Part shown: positions 43,857 through 51,958 of the stretch, piece after piece | How the letters are laid out: each line of letters opens with the position of its first letter | Position numbering within the stretch: the first letter of the stretch is position 1 | Assembly: GCA_014803435.1 (NCBI GenBank) | Contig: JACYFD010000002.1 | Coordinates: 597,026 to 661,025, forward strand | From: Cellulosimicrobium terreum | Lineage (GTDB): Bacteria; Actinomycetota; Actinomycetes; Actinomycetales; Cellulomonadaceae | Direction: 5' to 3' | DNA length: 64,000 nt | Made by a program: the position numbers and the translations under genes | Notes under the pieces: model-generated | What the model was told of the DNA's origin: nothing | What the model saw: the letters and a program-made list of their open reading frames with translations, nothing else | Database searches by the model: none

Positions 43857-45376
43857 TGCCCACGTCGCGCGCGGAACGCTGGAACCTGGTCCCGGTCGCC
43901 CTGCTCATGCTCGACGGTGACGCCCACGTCCTCGACGCGAACGAGGAGCTCGTGCGCCTCGTCGGCGCCACGGACGTCGAGGAGGTCCTCGGGCGACGGC
44001 TCGGCGAGCTGCTCACCGTCGGGGGACGGATCTTCTGGGAGACCCACCTCGCGCCGCTGCTGCACGTCGAGGGCAGGGTGGACGAGGTGGCGGTCGAGCT
44101 GCGCACCCCCACCGGCCGCGAGCCGGTCCTCCTGACCGCGGTGGAGCGCTCCTGCGAGTCGCACCGGGTCATCGAGGCCGCCATGTTCCGGGCGCGCGAG
44201 CGGACCCGGTTCGAGCACGAGCTCGTCGACGCGCGGCGCGTCGCCGAGACGGCCGAGCGCAGGGTCCGCACGCTGCACGGCAACGCCGCGGACCTCGCGA
44301 GCGTCGCCGGCCGCGACGGGGTCGCGTGGGCCATGCTGCGGAACGCGGTCACCGCGCTCGGTGCCGGGGACGCCGCGCTGTGGGTGACCGACGAGGGCGG
44401 ACTGACGTACTGGGGCGGCGCCGTCGAGATTCCCGCCCCCACCGTCGACGAGCTGCACGCGACCACCGTCCGCCCCGACGGGGACGTCGTCGTGCCGCTG
44501 CGCACCGCCGACCAGCTGCTCGGCGTCCTCGTCCTGCAACCGCGGCGTTCGGCCTCGGCCGACCCGCTGGAACCGGAGCTGCTCGCCGCGGCAGGACAGC
44601 AGGCGGCGCTCGCGCTCGCCCGCGCCGGTCTGCACGAGCAGAGCGTGTCCGTCGCCGCCGAGCTCCAGCGAGCGATGCTCGCCGGAGCCCTGAGCGCGGA
44701 CGAGCACGTCGAGATCGCCGCCGAGTACCGGCCGGGCGTGCACGAGCTGCAGGTCGGGGGCGACTGGTACGACACCTACCGCACCACGCCGGACACGCTC
44801 GCGCTGTCCGTGGGGGACGTCGTCGGGCGCGGGCTCGGCGCCGCGACCGCGATGGGACAGCTGCGCACCGCGAGCCGCGCCGTGGCAGACCCCGCCGCCG
44901 GCCCCGAGCAGGTGCTGGACCGCCTCGACCGCTTCGTCGCCGGCACCGGCACCGGGTTCATGGCGAGCCTCGTCTACGCGCAGCTCGACCTCGCGACCGG
45001 TGCCCTGCGCTACGCGTGCGCGGGCCACCTCCCGCCGCTGCACCTGCGCGCCGACGGCGACACCTCGTTCCTGTGGCACGCGCGCTCGACCCCGCTCGGT
45101 GTCCGCGGGTCGTCCGCCCGGACCGCGGACACCGTCCTGCTCGACCCCGGCGACGTCCTCGTCCTCTACACGGACGGGATCGTCGAACGTCGTGACCGGG
45201 CGCTGTCGACCGAGCTGGACGCGCTCGCCGACACCGCGCGGACGGCGCTCGCCCTCCACGGGTCGGTCGACCTGCTGGCGCTCGGCCTCGTCGAGGACGC
45301 GCCAGAGCACGACGACGCATGCGTCCTCGCCATCCGCTGGCTCGGTCCCTCAGCGGACGAAGAAGGGGCCCACTGA
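43856..45376 (+). CDS. rsbP: RsbP-like PAS-GAF-PP2C phosphatase
   Basis: 506 residues. N-terminal PAS (LVPVALLMLDGDAHVLDANEELVRLVGA, residues about 10-110), a coiled-coil linker (RARERTRFEHELVDARRVAETAERR), a GAF-like domain (about 150-250) and a C-terminal SpoIIE/PP2C phosphatase with metal ligands in GGDWYDT, VGDVVGRG, LYTDGIVE and EHDDACVLA. It should dephosphorylate an anti-anti-sigma protein when RsbQ acts on the PAS domain. No anti-sigma or antagonist gene is next to it. The 3' end overlaps the convergent Nudix gene by 27 bp. Confidence 0.92.
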   Translation: MPTSRAERWNLVPVALLMLDGDAHVLDANEELVRLVGATDVEEVLGRRLGELLTVGGRIFWETHLAPLLHVEGRVDEVAVELRTPTGREPVLLTAVERSCESHRVIEAAMFRARERTRFEHELVDARRVAETAERRVRTLHGNAADLASVAGRDGVAWAMLRNAVTALGAGDAALWVTDEGGLTYWGGAVEIPAPTVDELHATTVRPDGDVVVPLRTADQLLGVLVLQPRRSASADPLEPELLAAAGQQAALALARAGLHEQSVSVAAELQRAMLAGALSADEHVEIAAEYRPGVHELQVGGDWYDTYRTTPDTLALSVGDVVGRGLGAATAMGQLRTASRAVADPAAGPEQVLDRLDRFVAGTGTGFMASLVYAQLDLATGALRYACAGHLPPLHLRADGDTSFLWHARSTPLGVRGSSARTADTVLLDPGDVLVLYTDGIVERRDRALSTELDALADTARTALALHGSVDLLALGLVEDAPEHDDACVLAIRWLGPSADEEGAH

Positions 45377-45847
45377 CGGGTCCGAGACCCGCTCCAGCGC
45401 ATGCCCGACCCGCTCCGTGGAGGACGGTGCGACGTCGTCCGGAAAGGCGTCGGGCGCGAACCACCCGACGGCGAGGGACTCGTCGTCCGCGACGTGCGCG
45501 GCCGACGCCGCGGCAGCCGAGACCGGGCGGCACAGGAACGCCAGGTCGAGGTACTGGGAGCGGTCGCCGTTCGGGTACTCGACCGGCTCGGTGACGGTCA
45601 CGGCGACCAGCGACTCGACCGTGACCGCGACCCCGGTCTCCTCGAGGACCTCCCGCGCGAGGCCCACGGCCGGGTCCTCGCCCGGCTCCAGGATGCCGCT
45701 GATCACGGCCCACCGTCCGGTGTCCGCGCGCTGCCCGAGAAGGATGCGGCCGGCGTCGTCCACGACCACGCCCGAGACCCCGGGCATCCACAGCAGCCCC
45801 GTCCCGACGTGGGAACGCAGAGCGGCGACGAAGTCGGGGATCGGCAT
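45350..45847 (-). CDS. Nudix hydrolase
   Basis: 165 residues from ATG 45847; the frame runs open for 1.7 kb upstream but only this part has the fold. The Nudix box is GILEPGEDPAVGLAREVLEETGV, near residues 53-75, complete with the REVLEE catalytic helix. Upstream MPGVSGVVVDDAGRILLGQR is the standard first strand. It hydrolyses a nucleoside diphosphate derivative, not identifiable here; housecleaning of NUDP-sugars or oxidised nucleotides is possible. Tail-to-tail overlap with the rsbP-like gene. Confidence 0.88.
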   Translation of the reverse strand: MPIPDFVAALRSHVGTGLLWMPGVSGVVVDDAGRILLGQRADTGRWAVISGILEPGEDPAVGLAREVLEETGVAVTVESLVAVTVTEPVEYPNGDRSQYLDLAFLCRPVSAAAASAAHVADDESLAVGWFAPDAFPDDVAPSSTERVGHALERVSDPSVGPFFVR

Positions 45848-45895
45848 GCGCCGAGCGTAGCCGGACGCGGACCCTGGTCGCCCCGGGCAGCGTGC

Positions 45896-45901
45896 TATCG
45901 T
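45896..45901 (+). promoter_or_regulatory. -10 element of the aromatic leader peptide (leaderless)
   Basis: TATCGT ends 6 nt before GTG 45908; a weak -35 (CTGGTC, 45874-45879) lies 16 bp upstream. Confidence 0.45.
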
Positions 45902-45907
45902 CCTGGC

Positions 45908-45973
45908 GTGACTTCTCAGTGGTATTGGCGCTTTACGCAGGCTCCCGGTGGGGCCGTGCGGGCGTTCGCCTGA
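45908..45973 (+). CDS. aromatic amino-acid leader peptide (Trp-Tyr-Trp)
   Basis: A 21-residue peptide with SQWYWRFTQ near its start: two Trp, one Tyr and two Phe codons in total. It precedes a terminator hairpin (46002-46031) and aroG. Ribosome stalling at Trp or Tyr codons would change the RNA fold and let transcription enter aroG, the classic attenuation scheme. GTG 45908 is leaderless. It is far too short for a gene finder, but composition and place are diagnostic. Confidence 0.75.
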   Translation: MTSQWYWRFTQAPGGAVRAFA

Positions 45974-46001
45974 CCACAGACAACCACCCGGAGCCAGCAC
46001 A

Positions 46002-46031
46002 GGGCCTTGGACGCGGACCGCGTCCGGGCCC
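46002..46031 (+). terminator. attenuator terminator before aroG
   Basis: Stem GGACGCG (46009-46015) / CGCGTCC (46019-46025), extended by GGGCC (46002-46006) / GGCCC (46027-46031), then TTCGTCGT. It lies 28 nt after the leader stop. Confidence 0.65.
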
Positions 46032-46156
46032 TTCGTCGTGCAGACGGCCGCTCCGGACCACGAGGCGGTAGCCGACCTCCGGAAGTCACCCCGGGAGCCG
46101 CCGTCTGGGCGACCTGCGCCGCACCCGCCCAGCCAGCACGACCCCAGGAGCCTCCC

Positions 46157-47305
46157 GTGAACAGCACGACCGCCCGTTCCCTCGCCGCGAGCGCCGACCA
46201 GGAACCCGCTACCGTCGACCGTGTGGACAGCCCCGAGCTGCAGGCCCGCACGAGCGACCTGCGCGTGCGTGCCCTCGACGCGCTCCCCGCACCGCACACC
46301 GTCCTCGCCGACCTCCCGCTCGGCGCGACGCGCAGCGACCTCGTCACGACGTCGCGCCGCGAGGTCCGCGACGTGCTCGCAGGCGACGACGACCGTCTCC
46401 TCGTGATCGTCGGCCCGTGCTCGGTGCACGACCCGGCGGCCGCGCTCGACTACGCGACCAGGCTCGCCGGCGTCGCGCACGAGCTCGCCGACGACCTCGC
46501 CATCGTCATGCGCGTCTACTTCGAGAAGCCGCGGACGACCGTCGGGTGGAAGGGCCTCATCAACGACCCGCACCTCGACGGCTCCCACGACGTGCAGCAC
46601 GGTCTGCGCCTGGCGCGCGAGGTCCTGCTCGGCGTGCTCGACGCCGGTGTCCCCGCCGCGTGCGAGTTCCTCGAGCCGACGAGCCCGCAGTACATCGCGG
46701 ACGCGGTCTCCTGGGGTGCGATCGGGGCGCGCAACGCGGAGTCGCAGGTGCACCGCCAGCTCGCGTCCGGCCTGTCGATGCCCGTCGGGTTCAAGAACGC
46801 GACGGACGGGGACGTGCAGATCGCCGTCGACGGCTGCGTGACCGCCGCGAGCGAGCACACGTTCTTCGGCATGGACTCGCTCGGGCGCGCCGCCGCGGTC
46901 GAGACCGCGGGCAACCCGGACTGCCACGTCATCCTGCGCGGTGCGCGCACGGGGCCCAACTACGCGCCCGACGACGTCGCCGCGGCGCTCGCGGTCGCGC
47001 GCACCTCGGGTCTGGGCGGGCTCACGGAGCACGGGCTCGTCGTCGACGCGTCGCACGGGAACTCGGGCAAGAGCCACGTGCGCCAGGCGGAGGTCGTGCG
47101 CGAGCTCGCGGGTCGTCTGGCCGCGGGGGAGCAGGGGATCACGGGGCTCATGATGGAGAGCTTCCTCGTCGCGGGGGCGCAGAAGCCCGCGCCGTCGGGT
47201 CTGGTGTACGGGCAGTCCGTCACCGACGCGTGCATCGACTGGGACACCACCGCGGACCTGCTGCGCGAGCTCGCCGGCGCCGTGCGGGAGCGTCGCCAGG
47301 GCTGA
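46157..47305 (+). CDS. aroG: 3-deoxy-7-phosphoheptulonate synthase, class I
   Basis: Condenses phosphoenolpyruvate and erythrose 4-phosphate, first step to aromatic amino acids. 382 residues: VGPCSVHDP near 82, the class I signature RVYFEKPRTTVGWKGLINDP near 120, GARTGPNYAP and a catalytic-metal HGNSGK near 295. GTG 46157 follows CAGGAG. Class I enzymes of this type are usually inhibited by Tyr, Phe or Trp. The leader peptide adds transcriptional control by Trp/Tyr charging. Many actinobacteria rely on the class II enzyme, so this may be an additional isozyme. Confidence 0.95.
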   Translation: MNSTTARSLAASADQEPATVDRVDSPELQARTSDLRVRALDALPAPHTVLADLPLGATRSDLVTTSRREVRDVLAGDDDRLLVIVGPCSVHDPAAALDYATRLAGVAHELADDLAIVMRVYFEKPRTTVGWKGLINDPHLDGSHDVQHGLRLAREVLLGVLDAGVPAACEFLEPTSPQYIADAVSWGAIGARNAESQVHRQLASGLSMPVGFKNATDGDVQIAVDGCVTAASEHTFFGMDSLGRAAAVETAGNPDCHVILRGARTGPNYAPDDVAAALAVARTSGLGGLTEHGLVVDASHGNSGKSHVRQAEVVRELAGRLAAGEQGITGLMMESFLVAGAQKPAPSGLVYGQSVTDACIDWDTTADLLRELAGAVRERRQG

Positions 47306-47347
47306 GCTCTCTTGGCGGGTCGGGGCTGGGTCCGGCGGGGTGGTTCC

Positions 47348-47431
47348 GAGACGGCGGGGCGGGTCTTCCATCCGCGCCGCTCGTTCATCGCGGCGCTCCG
47401 CCAGACCCGCCACGACCCGCCCCGCCGTCTC
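47348..47431. repeat. long inverted repeat between aroG and the GH76 gene
   Basis: Perfect 18-bp arms (47348-47365 and 47414-47431, core GACGGCGGGGCGGG) with an inner GCGCCGC/GCGGCGC helix. It starts 42 bp after the aroG stop and ends 153 bp before GH76. It may be a terminator or a small palindromic repeat unit; the rest of the 279-bp gap shows nothing else. Confidence 0.55.
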
Positions 47432-47584
47432 TCCACCGCCCCGCCTCGCCGTCGTCTCGCCGTCCTCTCGACTGTCCGTAGCTCGACTGGGGCCTTGCGG
47501 ACAGCGCTGTCGGCGGGCAGGGTGGTGGGGACGTCCGGCAGCGTCGCCGACAGGTCCGCGGAACGACACGACGAGGTGAATCCC

Positions 47585-49117
47585 GTGAACGACGCGTCAC
47601 GTACGACGATGCGCATGCCCCGAATCTCCCGTACCCGTACCCGTGGACGACGGCGGCGGATCCCTGCTGCGTTCGCCGCACTCGGTGTGGTGCTGACGTC
47701 CGGGGTGGTGGGTGTGGCGGGCGCCGCGCCGGCCGCCGCCGCGACGGTCTGCAACATCCACTGCGACGCGCGCGACCCCGCGCTCGCGACGGGGGACCGC
47801 ACGCCCGTGAGCGCCACGGCCTCCGGGCGGACCGTCGTCCTGCACCTGGCCGACTCCGACCCGATGGGCTGGGCGTCGATCGAGGGCGGTCGGGGCGGCG
47901 ACGAGGTGTGGCTCGACCGGTCGTTCGACGGCGGCACGACCTGGGACGACGACGGCCGGCTCGGTCTGACGAGCGTCCCGGCCGGCGGGTCCGGATGGCG
48001 CACGCAGATGTACAACAACGACGACTGGGCGAACCTCGGCGTCGGGGCGCTGCGGGCCTGCGGGCGCGCCACGGACACGGGGGCGATCGCGTGCACGTCG
48101 TGGGCGCGGACCACGTGGAACGCGGGCGACCGCACCACGGCGGCGGCCACCGCGATGATGGCGACGTACGACCGCGACACCGGGCTGTTCAACGGCAACG
48201 ACTGGTGGACGTCGGCGCCCGCGCTCTCGGCCGTGATCGAGAACGCGCGCGTCACCGGGATGGGCAGCTACCGGTACGCGCTGGGCCGGACCTACGACCG
48301 CAACGTGAACCGCCAGGACGGGCAGAACGAGGGCCAGTTCCGCAACGAGTACATCGACGACACGGGCTGGTGGGCCATGGTGTGGCTCGACGCCTACGAC
48401 CTCACGGGCGAGCAGCGCTACCTCGACACCGCCAGGGCCGCGGCCGACCACATGCACGCGTACTGGGACGGCGCGTGCGGTGGCGGCGTCTACTGGAAGA
48501 CCGACCGGGCCAACAAGGCGTCGATCGCCAACGTCCTCTACCTGCAGGTCAACGCCTCGCTGCACAACCGTCTCCCCGGCGACTCCACGTACCTCGCGCG
48601 GGCGCAGGCCGAGTGGGACTGGTTCCGCGGGAGCGGCCTGATCCGTTCCGACGGGCTCGTCGTCGACGGGCTCGCCTCGTCCGGCTGCGCCCCGGGCGGC
48701 ACGACGTTCACGTACAACCAGGGCGTCCTGGTGTCGGGGCTGGTCGAGCTGCACGAGGCCACGGGCGACGGGTCGCTGCTCGACCAGGCCCGGCGCACCG
48801 CGGACGCCATGACCCGACCGGGCGGTGGGCTGACGACGTCCGCCGGCGTGCTGCGCGACCCGGCCGAGGGCTGGGACACGTGCGCCGACGACGGCGCGTC
48901 GTTCAAGGCCGGTGCGATCCGTGGTCTCGCCGAGCTCGACCGCGCGCTCCCGGACCGGCCGTACGAGGCCTACCTCGACCGGCAGGCGAGCACGGCCCAC
49001 GCGAACGCGCGCAACGCGCTCGACCAGTACGGGTTCGTGTGGTCCGGGCCGGCGCCGGGGGACACGGGGACCGGGTGCCAGAGCAGCGCGCTCGCGGCGA
49101 TGAACGCGGCGCACTGA
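47585..49117 (+). CDS. secreted GH76 glycosidase (alpha-1,6-mannanase-like)
   Basis: 510 residues with an Arg-rich signal peptide (RRRRIPAAFAALGVVLTSGVV, cleavage after APAAAA near residue 57). A single Asp-box-like motif SFDGGTTWDDDG near 120 precedes the catalytic alpha/alpha barrel. The adjacent Asp pair of GH76 is in EYIDDTGWWAMVWLDAYDLTG near 258; another conserved stretch is GGVYWKTDRANKASIAN. Substrates would be alpha-1,6-mannan of yeast walls or actinobacterial glycans. GTG 47585 is favoured over ATG 47609. No cell-wall or carbohydrate-binding domain is present. Confidence 0.88.
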   Translation: MNDASRTTMRMPRISRTRTRGRRRRIPAAFAALGVVLTSGVVGVAGAAPAAAATVCNIHCDARDPALATGDRTPVSATASGRTVVLHLADSDPMGWASIEGGRGGDEVWLDRSFDGGTTWDDDGRLGLTSVPAGGSGWRTQMYNNDDWANLGVGALRACGRATDTGAIACTSWARTTWNAGDRTTAAATAMMATYDRDTGLFNGNDWWTSAPALSAVIENARVTGMGSYRYALGRTYDRNVNRQDGQNEGQFRNEYIDDTGWWAMVWLDAYDLTGEQRYLDTARAAADHMHAYWDGACGGGVYWKTDRANKASIANVLYLQVNASLHNRLPGDSTYLARAQAEWDWFRGSGLIRSDGLVVDGLASSGCAPGGTTFTYNQGVLVSGLVELHEATGDGSLLDQARRTADAMTRPGGGLTTSAGVLRDPAEGWDTCADDGASFKAGAIRGLAELDRALPDRPYEAYLDRQASTAHANARNALDQYGFVWSGPAPGDTGTGCQSSALAAMNAAH

Positions 49118-49136
49118 CCCGGCCGGCACGTCCGAC

Positions 49137-49164
49137 CCATCCGACCGGGCGTCGGCGTCGAACC
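49137..49164 (+). promoter_or_regulatory. SigK-type promoter of sigK-rskA
   Basis: CCATCC (49137-49142), exactly 16 bp, CGAACC (49159-49164), identical to the promoters before the MPT83-like gene and dipZ. It gives an untranslated leader of about 100 nt that folds into a hairpin (GTCCCGGAC / GTCCGGGAC, 49171-49189, inside CTCTC...GAGAG). Confidence 0.8.
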
Positions 49165-49271
49165 TCTCTCGTCCCGGACCGTCCGGGACGTGGACGAGAG
49201 GTCGTTCCTGTCGAGCTCGAGGTCGGCGCGTGCCGCTGCGAGCGGACGGGCCCGTGCGGCAGACTGTCCGG

Positions 49272-49850
49272 GTGCCACCACCCGTGACGACGAACCCGTC
49301 GGGTGCCGTCGATGCCGCCCTGGCTGCGTGCGCCGACGGCGACCCCGCCTCGTTCACGCCCGTGTACGACGCGCTCGCGCCCGTCGCGTACGGCACCTGC
49401 CTCGGTGTCCTGCGCGACGCGGACCACGCGGCCGAGGTGATGCAGGAGGTGATGGTCGAGGTGTGGCAGACGGCAGCACGTTTCGACGCCGCGCGCGGGT
49501 CCGCGCGCACCTACGTCGCGACCCTCGCGCGCCGTCGCGCCGTCGACCGGGTGCGGGCGGAGCAGGCACGCCGCAACCGGGACCAGCGCGACCTCGACAC
49601 GAGCCTGGCGACCGCGCCGCGCGACGTCGTCGCCGACGACGTCGAGCGCATGCTCGAGGGCGCGGCCGTGCGCCGCTGCCTCGGGTCGCTGACCGACACG
49701 CAGCGCGAGGCGGTCGTCGAGGCGTACTACGGGGGCTACACCTACCGCGAGGTGGCGGACCGGCTCGATGCCGCGCTGCCGACCGTCAAGTCGCGGATCC
49801 GCGACGGCCTGATCCGGCTGCGCGACTGCCTGGGGGTGAACCGTGGCTGA
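49272..49850 (+). CDS. sigK: ECF sigma factor SigK
   Basis: 192 residues. Region 2 has DADHAAEVMQEVMVEVWQTA and TYVATLARRRAVDRVRAEQ; region 4 has LTDTQREAVVEAYYGGYTYREVADRLDAALPTVKSRIRDGL. Cysteines C136 and C186 are 50 apart, the spacing and location of the redox-active pair C133/C183 in mycobacterial SigK. GTG 49272 is chosen because it gives a short N-terminus like that protein; GTG 49230 is an alternative. It overlaps rskA by 8 bp. A SigK-type promoter precedes it, implying autoregulation. Confidence 0.9.
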   Translation: MPPPVTTNPSGAVDAALAACADGDPASFTPVYDALAPVAYGTCLGVLRDADHAAEVMQEVMVEVWQTAARFDAARGSARTYVATLARRRAVDRVRAEQARRNRDQRDLDTSLATAPRDVVADDVERMLEGAAVRRCLGSLTDTQREAVVEAYYGGYTYREVADRLDAALPTVKSRIRDGLIRLRDCLGVNRG

Positions 49851-50595
49851 CGACGACATCCGCTCCGACGTCCACGACCTGCTGCCGGCGTACGCGCTCG
49901 ACGCCGTCGACGACCTGGAGCGTCGCGCCGTCGAGCGCCTGCTGGCGTCTGACCCTGACGCGCGCCGCGAGCTGGACGAGTACCGCGACGTGGTCTCGGC
50001 GTTCGCCGTGGATCACGAGCCGCCGGCGTCGGTGCGCGACGCCGTCCTCGCCCGCGTGGCCGACACCCCGCAGCTCGGTGCGCAGTCGACGTCGCGTGCG
50101 ACGGCCGGCCGGTCGGCCGGTGAACCCGTGCACGCGGCGTCCGCACGGGCGCGGGTGCGGTGGGGGCTCGTCGCCGCCGCCGCGGCCGTCGTGCTGGCGA
50201 TCGGTGTGCCGACGACCGTCGCCGTGCGCGCGACGCAGGAGCAGTCGCGCCTCCAGGCGCAGGCGGACACGGTGAGCCGGATGCTCGCCGACCCGTCGGC
50301 GACGATCGTGCGGGGCGACGTCACGGGCGGTGGCGAGGCGTCCGTGCTGGTCGCGGGCGACGACTTCCTCTTCCGGGCGACGGACCTGCCGGACGCGGGC
50401 GACGACCAGGACTACCAGCTCTGGGTCGTCGACGCCGAGGGCGCCGCGACGTCGGCCGGGGTCCTGTCCGCGGAGGGCGGGACCGCCGAACAGCTCGTCG
50501 AGGACGTCCCGGGCGCCGCCGTCGCGGTGACCGTGGAGCCCGAGGGCGGGTCGGAGCAGCCGACGACCGACCCGATCGTCGTCCTGGGCGCCTGA
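49843..50595 (+). CDS. rskA: anti-sigma K factor RskA
   Basis: Membrane anti-sigma factor holding SigK inactive. 250 residues: cytoplasmic anti-sigma domain (DVHDLLPAYALDAVDDLERRAVERLLA), one membrane helix at 107-128 (GLVAAAAAVVLAIGVPTTVAV) and an extracellular RskA C-terminal domain with FRATDLPDAGDDQDYQLWVVD. Release in mycobacteria needs proteolysis by Rip1-type proteases. GTG 49843 lies inside sigK, so the two are coupled. The stop is followed by a truncated gene, not another sigK partner. Confidence 0.93.
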   Translation: MADDDIRSDVHDLLPAYALDAVDDLERRAVERLLASDPDARRELDEYRDVVSAFAVDHEPPASVRDAVLARVADTPQLGAQSTSRATAGRSAGEPVHAASARARVRWGLVAAAAAVVLAIGVPTTVAVRATQEQSRLQAQADTVSRMLADPSATIVRGDVTGGGEASVLVAGDDFLFRATDLPDAGDDQDYQLWVVDAEGAATSAGVLSAEGGTAEQLVEDVPGAAVAVTVEPEGGSEQPTTDPIVVLGA

Positions 50596-50634
50596 CGCCG
50601 CTGCAGTCGACCCGGCCCGGCGAGCGGGCCCGCG

Positions 50635-51009
50635 ATCGACAGGAGCTACGCCGACCGGTTCGGGATGACCGTGGTCTCGGCCCGCGTCATGCATCTCGCC
50701 GAGCGACCGGTCGCACGGTTCGACCTCGGGGCGTGGCGCTCCGTCGCCGTCGCCGTCCGTCTCGTCGAGGCGGTACTCACGACGTCCGCCACCGGGCACC
50801 ACGTCGTGTGGGGCGTGTCGCGCAACACGCGCCGCGACGTCGACCTCGGTCCCGGCGAGGCGATCGGGTACCACCTCGTCGACGACGCCGAGTCCTGGGT
50901 TCACGCGCTCCGGGACCTGCCGGCGCCGTCGTCCCCGCACGTGCTCGGAGGGGACTTCACCGAGCCGGGCCACCCGATCGGGGTGGACTGGCGCACCCTC
51001 GGTCTCTGA
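50635..51009 (+). pseudogene. 5'-truncated NAD-dependent sugar epimerase/uronate dehydrogenase remnant
   Basis: The frame starting at IDRSYADRFGMTVVSARVMHL encodes the C-terminal third of an extended SDR protein, from just after the catalytic Tyr region, and ends naturally: VVWGVSRNTRRDVDLGPGEAIGYHLVDDAESW. The Rossmann half and YxxxK motif are missing, and rskA ends 39 bp upstream, so no intact start region exists. An ATG at 50665 could make a 114-residue product. I read it as a deletion remnant between rskA and the MPT83-like gene. Confidence 0.65.
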
Positions 51010-51037
51010 GCACGGCCCGGGAAGACGCGCGACGACG

Positions 51038-51080
51038 ACGGCCGGTCCCGACCCCCCCGGGAGGGGAAGGGACCGGCCGT
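51038..51080 (-). terminator. terminator of the MPT83-like gene
   Basis: Perfect 12-bp arms ACGGCCGGTCCC (51038-51049) and GGGACCGGCCGT (51069-51080), 22 bp beyond the fasciclin gene stop on the minus strand; it could also end the epimerase remnant. Confidence 0.55.
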
Positions 51081-51102
51081 CGGCCGTCCACGGGCAGGAT
51101 CG

Positions 51103-51807
51103 TCACATGCTCGGCATGAGCACCGAGTCGACGAGGTAGACGGTCGCGTTCTGCGTCATGACGCCGCCACAGATCACCTTGGCGTCGTTCACCATGAGGT
51201 CGTCGCCGGAGCCGGTGACCTCGACGGTGCCGCCCTCGACGGTCGTCTGCTCGCCGACCACCTGGTCGGGCGTGAGCTGCCCGGGCACCACGTGGTAGGT
51301 GAGGATCTTCGTGAGCGTGTCGGTGTCGGTCTTGAGCGAGTCGATCGTCTCGGGGTCGATCGCCGCGAACGCGTCGTCGACGGGTGCGAAGACGGTGAAC
51401 TCGTCACCGTTGAGCGTGTCGACGAGGTCGACGTCCGGGTTGATCCCGCCGCTCACCGCGGCGGTGAGCTGGGTGAGGATCGGGTTGTTCGAGGCCGCGA
51501 CCGCGACCGGGTCGGTCGACATGCCGGTGATGGAGCCGGCGCCGTCGGGCACCTGCTCCGCGTAGGCCTCGCAGCCGGCCCCGACCAGGTTGGCGGCGGG
51601 GTCCATCGCCATGTCCTCGGACCCCTCCGACTCCTGCGCCATGTCGTCGTCGGTCATCGAGTCGTCGGCCATGTCGTCGGTGGACTCCTGGGACTCGGTC
51701 GTCGAGTCCGCTCCGGAGTCGGTGTCGGAGCTGCAGGCGGACAGGCCGAGGACGGCCAGGGTGGCGATGCCGGCCACCGCGTACGAGGTGCGGGTTCGAG
51801 CGTTCAT
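51103..51807 (-). CDS. MPT70/MPT83-like fasciclin-domain lipoprotein
   Basis: 234 residues: lipobox LSAC (C25), an acidic Asp/Met/Ser linker and one FAS1 domain with [20 protein letters not shown] and [18 protein letters not shown]. Motifs [29 protein letters not shown] and [23 protein letters not shown] closely follow the mycobacterial MPT70/MPT83 antigens, including the two Cys expected to form a disulfide. ATG 51807 follows GAGGAG. Divergent from dipZ; each has its own SigK-type promoter. Probably adhesive or envelope-associated. Confidence 0.92.
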   Translation of the reverse strand: MNARTRTSYAVAGIATLAVLGLSACSSDTDSGADSTTESQESTDDMADDSMTDDDMAQESEGSEDMAMDPAANLVGAGCEAYAEQVPDGAGSITGMSTDPVAVAASNNPILTQLTAAVSGGINPDVDLVDTLNGDEFTVFAPVDDAFAAIDPETIDSLKTDTDTLTKILTYHVVPGQLTPDQVVGEQTTVEGGTVEVTGSGDDLMVNDAKVICGGVMTQNATVYLVDSVLMPSM

Positions 51808-51860
51808 CGGTCTCTCCTCGAAGGTCGTCGCCCCACCGGTCTGCGAGGCGTCTCGGGCAG

Positions 51861-51888
51861 GGTTCGGAGAGCTCGACGAGACGGATGG
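51861..51888 (-). promoter_or_regulatory. SigK-type promoter of the MPT83-like gene
   Basis: On the minus strand CCATCC (51888-51883), 16 bp, CGAACC (51866-51861). Start of transcription near 51854, 47 nt before the ATG. Confidence 0.8.
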
Positions 51889-51924
51889 GTGCTGATCGGG
51901 ACACGTTCCGACCGGGGTCGCCAC

Positions 51925-51952
51925 CCATCCGGGGCGGGCGTCGCGTCGAACC
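51925..51952 (+). promoter_or_regulatory. SigK-type promoter of dipZ
   Basis: CCATCC (51925-51930), 16 bp, CGAACC (51947-51952), ending 6 nt before the dipZ ATG, so the dipZ mRNA should be leaderless. Confidence 0.8.
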
Positions 51953-51958
51953 GTGCCC

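Noticed and set aside
47348-47431. Insertion sequence near the GH76 gene
   Set aside because: No transposase frame or flanking target duplication was found.
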